Of a stretch of DNA of 64,000 bases, positions 52,337 through 61,697 are shown piece after piece (positions within the stretch are counted from its first letter, which is position 1; each line of letters begins with the position of its first letter). The DNA is from BM506 sp031581485 (GTDB lineage Bacteria > Desulfobacterota > Desulfobulbia > Desulfobulbales > SURF-16). The notes beneath the pieces are model-generated. The model was not told where the DNA came from and made no database searches. It was given only the letters and a program-made list of their open reading frames with translations. The position numbers were made by a program, and so were the translations under genes. Where the stretch lies: contig JAVLBA010000004.1 in the NCBI GenBank assembly GCA_031581485.1, positions 6,279 through 70,278 of the forward strand. The letters are read 5' to 3'.

Positions 52337-53056
52337 ATGAGCTCATCTGATACCGCCTCCACCATTGACACGGCATTAATCGACATTGTTAAAGTCACCA
52401 AGACCTACCCCCCCGACATCATGCCCCTTGACGAGGTCTCTCTCACCGTGGGCCATGGGGAGATGCTCTTTCTTACCGGGGCGAGCGGGGCCGGCAAGAC
52501 AACCCTGCTGAAACTTCTCTGTTTTCTCGAAACACCCACCATGGGCCTGATTGAGATCGGCAAAAGGGATATCGGCAAACTCTCGGGCCATAAGCTCCAG
52601 CAAATGCGTCAACATATTGGCGTCGCCTACCAGGACTTCAGACTTCTCCCCAAACAGACGGTGTATCAAAATATCGCCCTGGCCATGGAGGTGCGCTATG
52701 AAAACCCCAAGCTCATCAGACAACGGGTCGTGGAGCTTCTGGCCGACCTCGGCCTGGCTGACAAAATCCACACCCCCACTGCCAAACTCTCCAGGGGCGA
52801 GCAGCAACGCGTTTCCATTGCCAGGGCGTGCGCCAACAGGCCCCCCCTGATCCTGGCGGATGAACCCTCAGGCAATCTTGATCCAGCAGCCACCACTCTG
52901 GTCATGAACCTCTTTCATCGCCTCAATGAAGAAGGGTCAACCATTATCATTGCCACCCACGACCAGACCCTGTACCAGAAATCGCCCCATCGCCTCCTCA
53001 ACCTGGAGAACGGCAAACTGCAGGAAATCATCAAGGTCAATTTCGACCTCTCATAA
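52337..53056 (+). CDS. ftsE: Cell-division ABC transporter ATP-binding protein FtsE
   Basis: Cytoplasmic ATPase that with FtsX controls peptidoglycan hydrolysis at the septum. 239 residues from ATG 52337: Walker A GASGAGKTTLL, Q-loop YQDFRLL, Walker B LILADEPSGNLDP and H-loop ATHDQ. The ABC signature reads LSRGEQQRVSIARA, with Arg for the usual second Gly-side residue (LSGGEQ). A TTG at 52304 would add 11 residues. First gene of ftsE-ftsX-envC. Confidence 0.93.
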   Translation: MSSSDTASTIDTALIDIVKVTKTYPPDIMPLDEVSLTVGHGEMLFLTGASGAGKTTLLKLLCFLETPTMGLIEIGKRDIGKLSGHKLQQMRQHIGVAYQDFRLLPKQTVYQNIALAMEVRYENPKLIRQRVVELLADLGLADKIHTPTAKLSRGEQQRVSIARACANRPPLILADEPSGNLDPAATTLVMNLFHRLNEEGSTIIIATHDQTLYQKSPHRLLNLENGKLQEIIKVNFDLS

Positions 53057-53069
53057 CGAGAAAAACATC

Positions 53070-53957
53070 ATGCGCTATCTCTTATTTATCTTTGGTCAGC
53101 TCGGCCGCAATTTTCGCCATGGCTGGACCTCCCAGGTGATGACCCTCTTTACGGTCTCCCTTTCCGTGCTCATCTTCTCCTTCTTTTTTTTGATCTATGT
53201 CAATATGGAGAAGGCAAGCAGCCGTCTGGGCAATGAATTGCGCCTGATTGTCTCTCTTGAGCACGAGGTGCCGGCCGCCTTCCGCCCCGAATTCAAGAAA
53301 AAAATCAACGACTTTGCCAAGGTGGACAAAATTGTCTTTATCTCCAGGGAAGAGGCCTTTGGCCGCCTGAGCAGACAACTTGGTCGTGACAGTGATATCC
53401 TGGAAGACCTTGATCCCTCTTTCCTGCCCTACACCGTGGAAATTTTCCCCGCCGGCGACCTCAAGAGCCTGACCAGGATCAAGGATTTCAGCGATTATCT
53501 GGAGAGCCTGCCAGGGGCGGTGAAAGTGCAGTATGGCCAGGAATGGCTCGAACGTTTCGGCTATTTCATCAGCCTCCTGCGCATGATTGTTATCTTAAGC
53601 GGCTCCCTGCTTATTCTCACCTCGGTCTTCATGGTTTCCTATACCATCCGCCTCACCCTGGAGTCCCGCCAGGAGGAATTGGAAATTCTGCGCTTTTTGG
53701 GCGCCACAGACCGCTATATCCGGGGGCCGGTCATTGTGGAGGGTTTTCTGCTTGGACTGCTGGGAGCCTGCAGCGGCCTCCTCTCTCTCTTTTTTTTATT
53801 TCAATGGATCAAAAACCATTTTTCCGGACCCGGCTTCCTCAATTTTTTCGAACTTTCCTTTCTGCCGCTGGCAAACAGTGGCACCATCTTTCTTATTGCC
53901 CTACTGCTGTGCACCAGCGGCAGCCTCATTTCCATCCGAAAATACCTGAAGGTATAA
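53070..53957 (+). CDS. ftsX: Cell-division protein FtsX
   Basis: Membrane partner of FtsE. 295 residues with four transmembrane helices (about 23-45, 170-195, 220-245, 265-290) and a periplasmic loop between the first two that normally contacts EnvC. It contains the FtsX-type SRQEELEILRFLGATDRYIR coupling segment. It starts 13 bases after ftsE and ends 6 bases before envC. Confidence 0.93.
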   Translation: MRYLLFIFGQLGRNFRHGWTSQVMTLFTVSLSVLIFSFFFLIYVNMEKASSRLGNELRLIVSLEHEVPAAFRPEFKKKINDFAKVDKIVFISREEAFGRLSRQLGRDSDILEDLDPSFLPYTVEIFPAGDLKSLTRIKDFSDYLESLPGAVKVQYGQEWLERFGYFISLLRMIVILSGSLLILTSVFMVSYTIRLTLESRQEELEILRFLGATDRYIRGPVIVEGFLLGLLGACSGLLSLFFLFQWIKNHFSGPGFLNFFELSFLPLANSGTIFLIALLLCTSGSLISIRKYLKV

Positions 53958-53963
53958 GCAGCA

Positions 53964-55277
53964 ATGACGTGTCCTCTTTTCCAGAAGCCCCTGTTTTGGG
54001 CCCTTCTCATCATCATGCTCCAGGGCGTGCTCCTGGCCCGTCCGGCCCTCTCCTATGAGTATGGTGATGATCTGGGGCTTGAAGAGGCCGTCCGTTTTGC
54101 CGAGCAGGACCTCTTTGAGCATAAAAAAAAGCTGCGTCAGGTGCAGCAGGGCCTGCACACCCAGCAGGAGAATTTTGAGCAAAAACGCCGCGTCGAAGAG
54201 AACCTCCTCCATGAACTTGGCGAGATAGAGTCCAAAATCATTGCAGAAAGCCAGGAGCTGGTGAGCCTGGCCAACCAGTTGCAGAGAGAAAAGCTCCAGA
54301 CAGCAGAATCGCTGGCACGCCTGGAGGCGATCCAGGCCGAAAAACACAACCTGGCCCAGAAAACAGAAAAGAGACTGGCCGCCTATTACCGGATGGGAGA
54401 TATCGGCCTGCTGAACATCACCTTTTCAGCCGCCACCCTCCCCGATCTTGTGACCTTTCATGAATATTACCGCCACATGCTGCGCCACGACAAGACGCTC
54501 ATCGCCCGATTCCGGGACAAAATCGGGGATCTTGAACAATCAAGACAATCCCACCAGGAGCAGCAGGTTGAACTGAAAGAGGCCATGCACAAGGCCAGGC
54601 AGCAGCAAGGAATCCTGGCTGCCACCAAAGAAGCCAGAAAAGAGGTGCTGGGCCGCATCAAGATGGAAAAGGAGCTCTACAGGCAGGCCGCCGATGTTCT
54701 TGAGGAGGCGGCCAGGGATCTGCTCACCGGCCTGGAAGATTTCGAGAAGGAGTCGGAAATCACCCATAAGCAAAAAGAAGCATGGATGATCGCCACCTTC
54801 CCCCTGGAGCCCCATAAAAAGAGAAGGCCGGGCTGGATGCGGGGCTTTGCAGGCCAGAAGGGTTCCATGCCCCCCCCAGTGACAGGTACCTTGATAGGTG
54901 TGGCTGGCGACAATGCCGCAGCCCTGCCCCATGAGGCCCAGCCCTCCCATGGGGTCGATTTCAACACCGAACCCGGGGCCCTGGTCCGGGCGGTTTTTAA
55001 AGGCAAGGTGGTGCACGCCGGCTTTATCAAAGGCTACGGCCAACTCGTCATCATCAGTCACAATGACGACTACTACACCATGACCAGTGGCATGACCACC
55101 TTTATGGTAAAACCGGGCGACAGGGTCAACCAGGGAGATGGAATCGGTATGGCATCAGAACATATCGGCGCCTTGCGCAGCCCCATTCATCTTGAGATCC
55201 GTCGCAAGACAGAGCCTGAGGATCCTCTTGCCTGGCTTGATCCCCGTCAGATTGTCACGGCTCCCGGGCTCCGGTAA
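53964..55277 (+). CDS. envC: Murein hydrolase activator EnvC (degenerate M23/LytM)
   Basis: Periplasmic coiled-coil protein that, driven by FtsEX, activates amidases. 437 residues: signal peptide (about 1-30), two long coiled coils (about 40-120 and 170-280) and a C-terminal LytM domain (about 310-430). The catalytic zinc site is incomplete: HGVDF is kept, but the HxH motif is HLEIR and the other histidine region reads YTMTSGMTTF, so it should be an activator rather than an enzyme. The context with ftsEX supports this. Confidence 0.9.
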   Translation: MTCPLFQKPLFWALLIIMLQGVLLARPALSYEYGDDLGLEEAVRFAEQDLFEHKKKLRQVQQGLHTQQENFEQKRRVEENLLHELGEIESKIIAESQELVSLANQLQREKLQTAESLARLEAIQAEKHNLAQKTEKRLAAYYRMGDIGLLNITFSAATLPDLVTFHEYYRHMLRHDKTLIARFRDKIGDLEQSRQSHQEQQVELKEAMHKARQQQGILAATKEARKEVLGRIKMEKELYRQAADVLEEAARDLLTGLEDFEKESEITHKQKEAWMIATFPLEPHKKRRPGWMRGFAGQKGSMPPPVTGTLIGVAGDNAAALPHEAQPSHGVDFNTEPGALVRAVFKGKVVHAGFIKGYGQLVIISHNDDYYTMTSGMTTFMVKPGDRVNQGDGIGMASEHIGALRSPIHLEIRRKTEPEDPLAWLDPRQIVTAPGLR

Positions 55278-55363
55278 AGTCCCTGATCATCCCCGCCTCA
55301 GCTTCTCCTGGTTCCCGGTACCGCCCCCAGGCAAGAGGCCAGCCCGGGTAAAATAAATTATTT

Positions 55364-55392
55364 TTGTCGTCCCCTGCTATCCATGTTATTAT
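55364..55392 (+). promoter_or_regulatory. Putative sigma-70 promoter of ctpA
   Basis: TTGTCG (55364-55369) and TATTAT (55387-55392) are 17 bases apart, about 80 bases before the ctpA ATG. Confidence 0.55.
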
Positions 55393-55473
55393 TCCCAGGT
55401 CTATTTTTTTATTTCCGTGCCCTGTCACCAGGTGACTCTGCGCACAATCGATAAAACGTTCCGTAGGTTTTTC

Positions 55474-56853
55474 ATGAAATCAGGCAAGTCCATCACCAAG
55501 CGTCTGCTCTTTGTTGTTATTCTTCTTCTGCCCGTTGCCACCCTCCCCCTCTGGGATCGTGACTCCAGGGTTATTGCGCAGACCGAGGAAATCTACCAGA
55601 ACCTGGAGTCCTTCACCGCTGTTCTCCACATGCTCCAGGAAAACTACGTGGAGGAAGTCGAGCCCAAGGAACTCATCGAGGGCGCCATCAGGGGCATGCT
55701 CAACTCCCTGGATCCCCATTCTTCCTATATGGATCCGGAAGATTTCAAGGCCCTGCAGGATGAAACCCAGGGGAGCTTCTCCGGCATTGGTATTGAGATC
55801 ACCATGAAGGATTCCATCCTCACCGTGGTCAGCCCCATTGATGACACGCCGGCCTTCAAGATGGGGCTGCAGGCCGGTGACAGAATCATCCAGATTGAAG
55901 GAGAGCCCACCAAGGACATGACCCTGATGGATGCCGTCAAACTGCTTCGTGGCCCCAAAGGCACGGACGTCACCATCTCTATCCACCGCGAGGGGTGGAC
56001 CGAGTTAAAAGAGGTAATCCTTACCCGTGACGACATCCCGCTGCACAGCGTCAAGGCCAAGATGCTGGAGCCGGGTTACGGCTATATCAGAATCCGCACC
56101 TTCCAGGCCAACACCACCAGGGATTTCAAAGACGCCATGGCCGAACTCACCAAGGACGGCAAGCTGAAAGGTCTGGTCTTTGATCTGCGCAATAATCCGG
56201 GCGGTCTTCTTGACCAGGCTGTGCGGATCTCTGACATTTTTCTGGATAAGGGGCTGATTGTCTACACCAAATCACGCCGCCAGGAAAACAATCTGAGCTA
56301 TGCCGCCCATAAGAACGGCACCCCCTATACCTTCCCCATTGTGGTTCTTGTCAATGAGGGCAGTGCCAGTGCCTCAGAGATTGTTGCCGGGGCCTTGCAG
56401 GATCATAAACGCGCCCTGGTTCTTGGCGCCCAGACCTTTGGCAAGGGCTCTGTGCAGACCATCCATCCCATGTCAAACGGCGGGGGACTGAGAATCACCA
56501 CTGCCCGCTATTATACCCCCAATGGCCGCTCCATTCAGGCCAAGGGCATCACCCCTGACATCCATGTGCCCACCGCCTTTCTCACGGAAGAAGAGCTCAA
56601 GGAAAAGAATGGCAGAGAGAAGCCCAAATTCATCCGCGAAAAAGATCTGCTCCACCATTTTGACAACGAAGGGACAGAGGACAAGGTCAAAAAAGAGCCC
56701 CAAAAGGATGGGGATCTGAGCGTGGTGGATGACAAAGAACAGCAGGAACGCGATGAGACCAAGGCCCTCATAGAGAAGGATAATCAACTGCGACAGGGGC
56801 TGACCATCCTCAAAAGCGCCCATATCTTCAGCAGCATGTCTCCCAGCCAATAA
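55474..56853 (+). CDS. ctpA: C-terminal processing protease CtpA (S41 family)
   Basis: Periplasmic serine protease with a Ser-Lys dyad. From ATG 55474 it has 459 residues: signal/anchor (about 8-26), N-terminal helical part, PDZ domain (about 100-180, GSFSGIGIEI and GLQAGDRIIQIEG) and the S41 core with Ser299 (NEGSASASEI) and Lys324 (TFGKGSVQ). A charged tail with many Lys and Glu follows. The GTG at 55417 would prepend a non-hydrophobic stretch. It often follows envC in proteobacteria. Confidence 0.94.
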   Translation: MKSGKSITKRLLFVVILLLPVATLPLWDRDSRVIAQTEEIYQNLESFTAVLHMLQENYVEEVEPKELIEGAIRGMLNSLDPHSSYMDPEDFKALQDETQGSFSGIGIEITMKDSILTVVSPIDDTPAFKMGLQAGDRIIQIEGEPTKDMTLMDAVKLLRGPKGTDVTISIHREGWTELKEVILTRDDIPLHSVKAKMLEPGYGYIRIRTFQANTTRDFKDAMAELTKDGKLKGLVFDLRNNPGGLLDQAVRISDIFLDKGLIVYTKSRRQENNLSYAAHKNGTPYTFPIVVLVNEGSASASEIVAGALQDHKRALVLGAQTFGKGSVQTIHPMSNGGGLRITTARYYTPNGRSIQAKGITPDIHVPTAFLTEEELKEKNGREKPKFIREKDLLHHFDNEGTEDKVKKEPQKDGDLSVVDDKEQQERDETKALIEKDNQLRQGLTILKSAHIFSSMSPSQ

Positions 56854-56875
56854 TTCTTATAAAGATAGAGAGCAT

Positions 56876-56916
56876 AAAAAAGCGGCCTGAGGAAAATTCC
56901 TCAGGCCGCTTTTTTA
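56876..56916. terminator. Bidirectional terminator between ctpA and the fumarase genes
   Basis: AGCGGCCTGAGG (56881-56892) and CCTCAGGCCGCT (56899-56910) form a 12-bp perfect stem with A5 before and T6 after it, serving both convergent units. Confidence 0.92.
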
Positions 56917-56935
56917 TGGTCAAAATCGAATGCGC

Positions 56936-57517
56936 CTACGACTTGTCGCGGCGCACCATTTCATAAAAATCATTGCCCAGGACGTCATTAATAACCACTG
57001 CCGGAAACTCCTCCACCCGGAAGCGAAACAAGGCCTCTGGCCCGGCATCCTCAAAGGCAACCACCTCCGCCTCCTTGATACATTTTGACAACAGGGCACC
57101 GGCACCGCCAAAGGTGGCCAGATAAATGGCCTGATGCTGCTCCATGGCCTGCCGCACCTGCAGAGAGCGGCCCCCCTTGCCCATGGTCGCTGCCAGCCCA
57201 AGTTCCAAAAGCCGTGGCGTATAGGTATCCATCCGGTAGCTGGTGGTGGGACCTGCGGCGCCAATCACCTGGCCGGGCTGAGCCGGAGAGGGGCCCACAT
57301 AGTAGAGGAGCTGGCCGCGCAGATCAATGGGCAGTGGTTCGCCGCTGTCCAGCAAGGCCTCAAAACGGCGATGGGTCTGATCCCTCCCCGTATAGAGGGT
57401 GCCGGTCAGGCTGATCAGCTCCCCGGCCCGCAAAGAGGAGAGGACCTCTGCATCAAAGGGCAGATTGACCGCTTTCAGGCTGTCAAAAAAATCTGGGCGA
57501 TAACGAAGAAGGGACAT
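56936..57517 (-). CDS. Class I fumarate hydratase, beta subunit
   Basis: Small subunit of the two-part iron-sulfur hydro-lyase that interconverts fumarate and malate. 193 residues with the typical LRAGELISLTGTLYTGRDQ, VIGAAGPTTSYRMDTYTP and MGKGGRS blocks. Tartrate dehydratase beta is the alternative, since the families are similar. It follows the alpha gene by 115 bases. Confidence 0.9.
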   Translation of the reverse strand: MSLLRYRPDFFDSLKAVNLPFDAEVLSSLRAGELISLTGTLYTGRDQTHRRFEALLDSGEPLPIDLRGQLLYYVGPSPAQPGQVIGAAGPTTSYRMDTYTPRLLELGLAATMGKGGRSLQVRQAMEQHQAIYLATFGGAGALLSKCIKEAEVVAFEDAGPEALFRFRVEEFPAVVINDVLGNDFYEMVRRDKS

Positions 57518-57550
57518 ATTGGGGACTCATGAATATAGAGAATTTAAAGG

Positions 57551-57611
57551 AGGTAGAGAAGGTAGTGAAGGGGAAAGGAACTACGCCAGACATTCTCTAC
57601 CTTCTCTACCT
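57551..57611. repeat. Inverted repeat between the fumarase genes
   Basis: AGGTAGAGAAGGTAG (57551-57565) is complementary to CTACCTTCTCTACCT (57597-57611). GAGAAGGTAGAGAAG-type sequence also occurs upstream of fliJ near 40980-41010. Confidence 0.65.
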
Positions 57612-57632
57612 TCTTATTTCTTTACTTCTTTA

Positions 57633-58469
57633 CTAAAGAACCATCTCTTTATGGCGATGGGCGTGACACTGGATATTCACCGCCACCGGCAGACTGGCGA
57701 TATGGGTGGGGAAGCTCTCGACATGAACGGCCAGAGCCGTATGGTTGCCTCCCAGACCCTGGACCCCGACCCCGCGCCTGTTTATCTCCGCCAGGATCTC
57801 CTGCTCCAAGGCAGCAATATCGTGGCGGGGACTGGCCGCGGCCAGGGGGCGCAGCAGACTCTTTTTGGCCAGATACGCGGCCTTTTCAAAGGTGCCCCCC
57901 ATGCCGACCCCCACCACCATGGGAGGACAGGGATTAGGACCTGCCTTGACTGCCTGCTCAACAACAAAATCAATGAGGCCTTGCCTTCCTGCTGAGGGCG
58001 GCAGCATGATGAGACCACTCATATTTTCACTGCCGCATCCCTTGGGGAGCATGGAAATATGGAGCCTGTCGCCGGAGGTGATCTCATAATGAATAACAGC
58101 CGGGGTATTGGTGCCGGTATTCACCCTGGTGAGAGGATCACAGACGGATTTGCGGAGATAGCCATCCACATACCCCCTCTGCACCCCCTCCTGCAGAGCA
58201 TCCTCAAGGCTGCCCTCCACCCTGACATCCTGCCCTATTTCCACAAAGAGAACAGCCACCCCGGTATCCTGGCAGACGGGGATCTTTTCCCGGCTGGCGA
58301 TATCGGCATTGGAGATAAAAAGCTCCAAGACGTGTCTGGCCAGAAAGGACTCTTCGGTGTCGCGGGCGACCAGAAGGGCCTCCAGGATATCGGGCTCAAG
58401 CTGGGTCCCGGCATCCATGGTCAGCTGCCGTACCGCGGCCGCTATTTCTTGAAAGGTTATTTTTCGCAT
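57633..58469 (-). CDS. Class I fumarate hydratase, alpha subunit
   Basis: Carries the [4Fe-4S] cluster of the hydro-lyase. 278 residues from ATG 58469, with cluster cysteines in VCQDTG, KGCGSENMS and NPCPP and the C-terminal GVGVQGLGGNHTALAV motif. The two-gene form is oxygen sensitive and common in anaerobes. Fumarase suits the expected metabolism better than tartrate dehydratase, but the sequence alone does not exclude it. Confidence 0.9.
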   Translation of the reverse strand: MRKITFQEIAAAVRQLTMDAGTQLEPDILEALLVARDTEESFLARHVLELFISNADIASREKIPVCQDTGVAVLFVEIGQDVRVEGSLEDALQEGVQRGYVDGYLRKSVCDPLTRVNTGTNTPAVIHYEITSGDRLHISMLPKGCGSENMSGLIMLPPSAGRQGLIDFVVEQAVKAGPNPCPPMVVGVGMGGTFEKAAYLAKKSLLRPLAAASPRHDIAALEQEILAEINRRGVGVQGLGGNHTALAVHVESFPTHIASLPVAVNIQCHAHRHKEMVL

Positions 58470-58536
58470 AAGAAAAGAAGGTTGTTTCAGCACCGCAGGG
58501 GCACAAAATTTAGATCAACAAAGCATGAGAGGGCAA

Positions 58537-59136
58537 TCAATCCCTGTCCTGCTGGCGACGGCGGTTACGCAGGGCAAGGCTCTGCTGACGAAAATTATGC
58601 TGAATAAGCCGCTCACGATCCTCATCCATAATGAGATAAAATTCAGCACTTACCCTGTAAAACTGCTGCTGGCCTTCATGGGGCACGGCTTCGCATTTTG
58701 TGACCCTGCCAATGGCATAGATAAAAATATAATTGGGCAGCAAAACAACTCGGAACTCAAGGAAGGCACCCACAGCGATTTCGGCAGGGGCAATGAAGGC
58801 GATGCCGGCGCCGCTCAAGTTGAGATCCCGCAGCTTCATATCGTCAAGGGGCGTCTTGCCGTGATCAATCTTCTTCAGCAGGATATTCATCTTCATATCA
58901 AGATGCTGCAGAAAATCGGCAAGATCCTCATCTTTATCGCGCAGACGTCCCAGGGCGCTCTGGGCACCGACAAAGATCTGCATATCAGCCAGGCTTTCCT
59001 GACTGTAGAGGGAAATCCCCTCCTGAAAATCCTTGGCGTATTCTAGATACCTCTGCTCGGCAATCTCTTTATAGGCAAAGAGATTGCGGCCGGTGATCCG
59101 CACGGAACTGCGTCTGTCATCTCTGTCATCTTCCAT
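58537..59136 (-). CDS. PilZ-domain protein
   Basis: Probable c-di-GMP receptor. 199 residues: the N-terminal DDRRSSVRI gives the arginine-rich part, and LRDLNLSGAGIAF gives a D/N-x-S-x-x-G motif about 110 residues in; the two are separated by a helical insert (about 20-95), which is unusual for a simple PilZ. Located 11 bases downstream of motB, so a role in modulating motor function is likely (inference). AAGGA lies 8 bases before ATG 59136. Confidence 0.75.
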   Translation of the reverse strand: MEDDRDDRRSSVRITGRNLFAYKEIAEQRYLEYAKDFQEGISLYSQESLADMQIFVGAQSALGRLRDKDEDLADFLQHLDMKMNILLKKIDHGKTPLDDMKLRDLNLSGAGIAFIAPAEIAVGAFLEFRVVLLPNYIFIYAIGRVTKCEAVPHEGQQQFYRVSAEFYLIMDEDRERLIQHNFRQQSLALRNRRRQQDRD

Positions 59137-59147
59137 GGTTCTCATCC

Positions 59148-59909
59148 TTATTGGCCGGGGTCAATGATGCCGCGCTCAATTTCCAGACCATCAAGCACGA
59201 ACTGGTCAGAGCCGGGTTTCACCTTAAACTCAACCCGCCTGTTCCGGGCCCGTCCCTCGGGGGTACTGTTGCTGGCAATGGGCTGCCCATAGGCATACCC
59301 AATGGCCGCAAGTCGCGATGGCGGCAACTGGTATTTATCCAGGAGATACTCCACCGCAGCCACAGCACGGGCTGCAGACAAAGCCCAGTTGGAGCTGAAG
59401 GTGCTCTGCCCGGCCCGCAGGGGAAGTGTATCCGTATGCCCACTCACCTCCACCATGAGCTCGGCACGCTGGGCCAGCCTGCCTATCTTGTCCAGCAGAG
59501 GAAGAAACTCCTGACGCAGCCTTGCCTGCCCGGAATCAAAGGCCATATTCCCCTTAATGCGGAGGATGAGGCCAGAGGGGGCATACTCTGTCTCCAATTC
59601 CCCGCCTGCTATCTCTTGCGTAAAATGTTCCGCCAACTTCATCTGGACCTGGAGAGGTATGGTCTGAAAATCGGGCGCTATCATCTCAGTGCCCTTCTTG
59701 ATCTCCCCGTCCACCGGTTTGTCCCGCTGGACCCCGAAGGCATCCTTCATGGAGCCGGCCACGATCTTATACTTCTGCTGGTCCATGACGGCAAAAGAGA
59801 GGAGCAGCACAAAAAAACATAACAGCAAGGTCATCAAATCCGCAAAGGTACACATCCATAGCGGGGCCCCGGGAGAGGGTGGTGGGCATTTTTTCTCTTG
59901 GTCCGCCAT
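59148..59909 (-). CDS. motB: Flagellar motor protein MotB
   Basis: Stator subunit anchoring to peptidoglycan. 253 residues: one transmembrane helix (about 20-42, TFADLMTLLLCFFVLLLSF) with the proton-binding Asp24, and an OmpA-like domain (about 125-230, VEVSGHTDTLPL and NRRVEFKV). It starts 8 bases after motA. Confidence 0.96.
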   Translation of the reverse strand: MADQEKKCPPPSPGAPLWMCTFADLMTLLLCFFVLLLSFAVMDQQKYKIVAGSMKDAFGVQRDKPVDGEIKKGTEMIAPDFQTIPLQVQMKLAEHFTQEIAGGELETEYAPSGLILRIKGNMAFDSGQARLRQEFLPLLDKIGRLAQRAELMVEVSGHTDTLPLRAGQSTFSSNWALSAARAVAAVEYLLDKYQLPPSRLAAIGYAYGQPIASNSTPEGRARNRRVEFKVKPGSDQFVLDGLEIERGIIDPGQ

Positions 59910-59917
59910 ACCGATAC

Positions 59918-60673
59918 CTACTTGCCGGTGGCACGCTGGTTGGGAGGCAGGAAGGTTTCCAGAAACTCTTCCATAACCCGGGGATTAAGGCCCTTGAGGA
60001 TGCCGAGTACCCCTTCGATGATCAATCGCCGATTACGCTCCTCCTCCTGACTGCGCAGGGCCAGCTTATCGGCAATGGGCAGGAAAAGGAGATTGGCAAG
60101 AACAGCGCCGTAGAGGGTGGTGAGCAGGCAAACCGCCATGGCCGGACCGATGGTGGCAGGATCGTCCATATGGGCAAGCATCTGCACCAATCCCACCAGG
60201 GTGCCGATCATGCCGAAGGCCGGGGCGGCATCGCCCATGGAGCCGAAGGTCTTGCGTCCCACATCATGACGCTCCACAGTGAGACTCACCTCCTTCTTGA
60301 GGACCTCTTCGATAAAATCGGCCTCATGACCGTCAACACAGTACATGATGGCCTTCTTCAGAAAATCATCCTCAATGGGCTGCTGCTCCAGGACGATCAG
60401 GCCGTTTTTGCGGGCAATATTGGCGAGACTGACAATCTCTTTGATGACGTGGCCAGGATTTGAGGTCTTGGTAAAAAAGGCATTCATGGCCACTTTGGTG
60501 GCATTAATGACATCACCAAGACCAAAACGGATCATCACTGTGGCAAGGACTCCACCGGCGACAATCATCACCGAAGGGATATTGATAAAGAGGATCAGAG
60601 AGCCACCCAGCAAAATGGCAATCAAAAGAAGAAGAGAGCCCAGAGCCAGGCCGACAACAGTAGCTATATCCAT
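59918..60673 (-). CDS. motA: Flagellar motor protein MotA
   Basis: Stator subunit conducting ions. 251 residues with four helices (about 5-25, 30-50, 150-170, 180-205), the prolines at VGLVQMLAHMDDPATIGPAM and LPIADKL in the usual places, and a charged cytoplasmic loop. The flanking order motA-motB-PilZ forms one unit. About 125 bases separate it from panB. Confidence 0.96.
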   Translation of the reverse strand: MDIATVVGLALGSLLLLIAILLGGSLILFINIPSVMIVAGGVLATVMIRFGLGDVINATKVAMNAFFTKTSNPGHVIKEIVSLANIARKNGLIVLEQQPIEDDFLKKAIMYCVDGHEADFIEEVLKKEVSLTVERHDVGRKTFGSMGDAAPAFGMIGTLVGLVQMLAHMDDPATIGPAMAVCLLTTLYGAVLANLLFLPIADKLALRSQEEERNRRLIIEGVLGILKGLNPRVMEEFLETFLPPNQRATGK

Positions 60674-60798
60674 AGACTTATTTTATTACTCCCGGCAATG
60701 AAACCTTCTCGTAACCAGCCCTTCGCAGCCCGTTGATCGCCATGACCAGCAGGGGTAAGCGGAACCGCATCTGCTCTATCTTATCTTCCCTGGACCGA

Positions 60799-61623
60799 TC
60801 ATCTCATGATGTCAGCCGGATCGATCTGCAGGGGAAAACTGTGCTGCTCATCGGGAAAGGTCTCATCCTTCACCTCAGTGACAAAGGAAGAGACCGCCTT
60901 TTTTATCTCAGGCGCTAAGTTTATATAGTTTTTTACAAAACTTGGCATAAATTTCTCAAAGAGTCCCAGAAGATCATGGGTGACCAGGACCTGACCATCA
61001 CAACAGACTCCAGCGCCAATGCCGATGGTGGGAATGCGTAATTCCTCGGAAATGAGCCTGGCAAGGCCAACCGGGATACACTCAAGGACCAGGCTGAAGG
61101 CACCGGCCTCTTCCAGGGCCCTGGCCTCTTCCAGGAGGCGGCGGGCCGACTGGACGTCCTTGCCCTGCACCTTGAAGCCGCCCAGTTTGCCTGCGGTCTG
61201 GGGGGTAAGGCCGATATGGCCCATCACCGGCATGCCTGCATCAACAATGGCCCGCACCGCCTTGCACACCTCGCGGCCCCCCTCAAGCTTGACGGCATCG
61301 CAGCCCGCCTCCTTGAAAAAACGGCCGGCATTGGCAATGGCCGTCTGTCTGGAAACCTGATAGGAGAGAAAGGGCATATCGCCGACCAGCATGGTGGCAG
61401 GTGCCCCCCGGCGCACTGCCTTGGCATGGTGGATCATTTCATCCATGGTCACGGGCACTGTGGAGTCATAGCCCAAGACCACCATGCCCACAGAATCACC
61501 CACCAGCAGCATATCCACCTGGGCAGATTCCAGAAGCCTGGCAAAACTGGCATCATAGGCCGTGAGCATGGTGATCTTTTCCACACCTTTTCTGGCGATT
61601 ATATCCGGGGCTGAGAGTTTCAT
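60799..61623 (-). CDS. panB: 3-methyl-2-oxobutanoate hydroxymethyltransferase
   Basis: Forms ketopantoate in pantothenate synthesis. 274 residues from ATG 61623 with KITMLTAYDASFARLLE, LLVGDSVGMVVLGYDST (metal-binding Asp and Glu nearby), VKLEGG and MGHIGLTPQ. An ATG at 61632 is equally usable. panC and panD are not in the window. Confidence 0.96.
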   Translation of the reverse strand: MKLSAPDIIARKGVEKITMLTAYDASFARLLESAQVDMLLVGDSVGMVVLGYDSTVPVTMDEMIHHAKAVRRGAPATMLVGDMPFLSYQVSRQTAIANAGRFFKEAGCDAVKLEGGREVCKAVRAIVDAGMPVMGHIGLTPQTAGKLGGFKVQGKDVQSARRLLEEARALEEAGAFSLVLECIPVGLARLISEELRIPTIGIGAGVCCDGQVLVTHDLLGLFEKFMPSFVKNYINLAPEIKKAVSSFVTEVKDETFPDEQHSFPLQIDPADIMR

Positions 61624-61697
61624 GTTGCGCATATTATCATACCTTTATCGTGATGACACCCTGAGGTGGACAAAAAGGTCCTTCTTTGCCGTCTCAG

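Noticed and set aside
60678..60770. 30-codon minus-strand frame between panB and motA (MRFRLPLLVMAINGLRRAGY...)
   Set aside because: It ends just before motA and has a weak GA-rich site upstream, but nothing else supports coding; too short to call without conservation.
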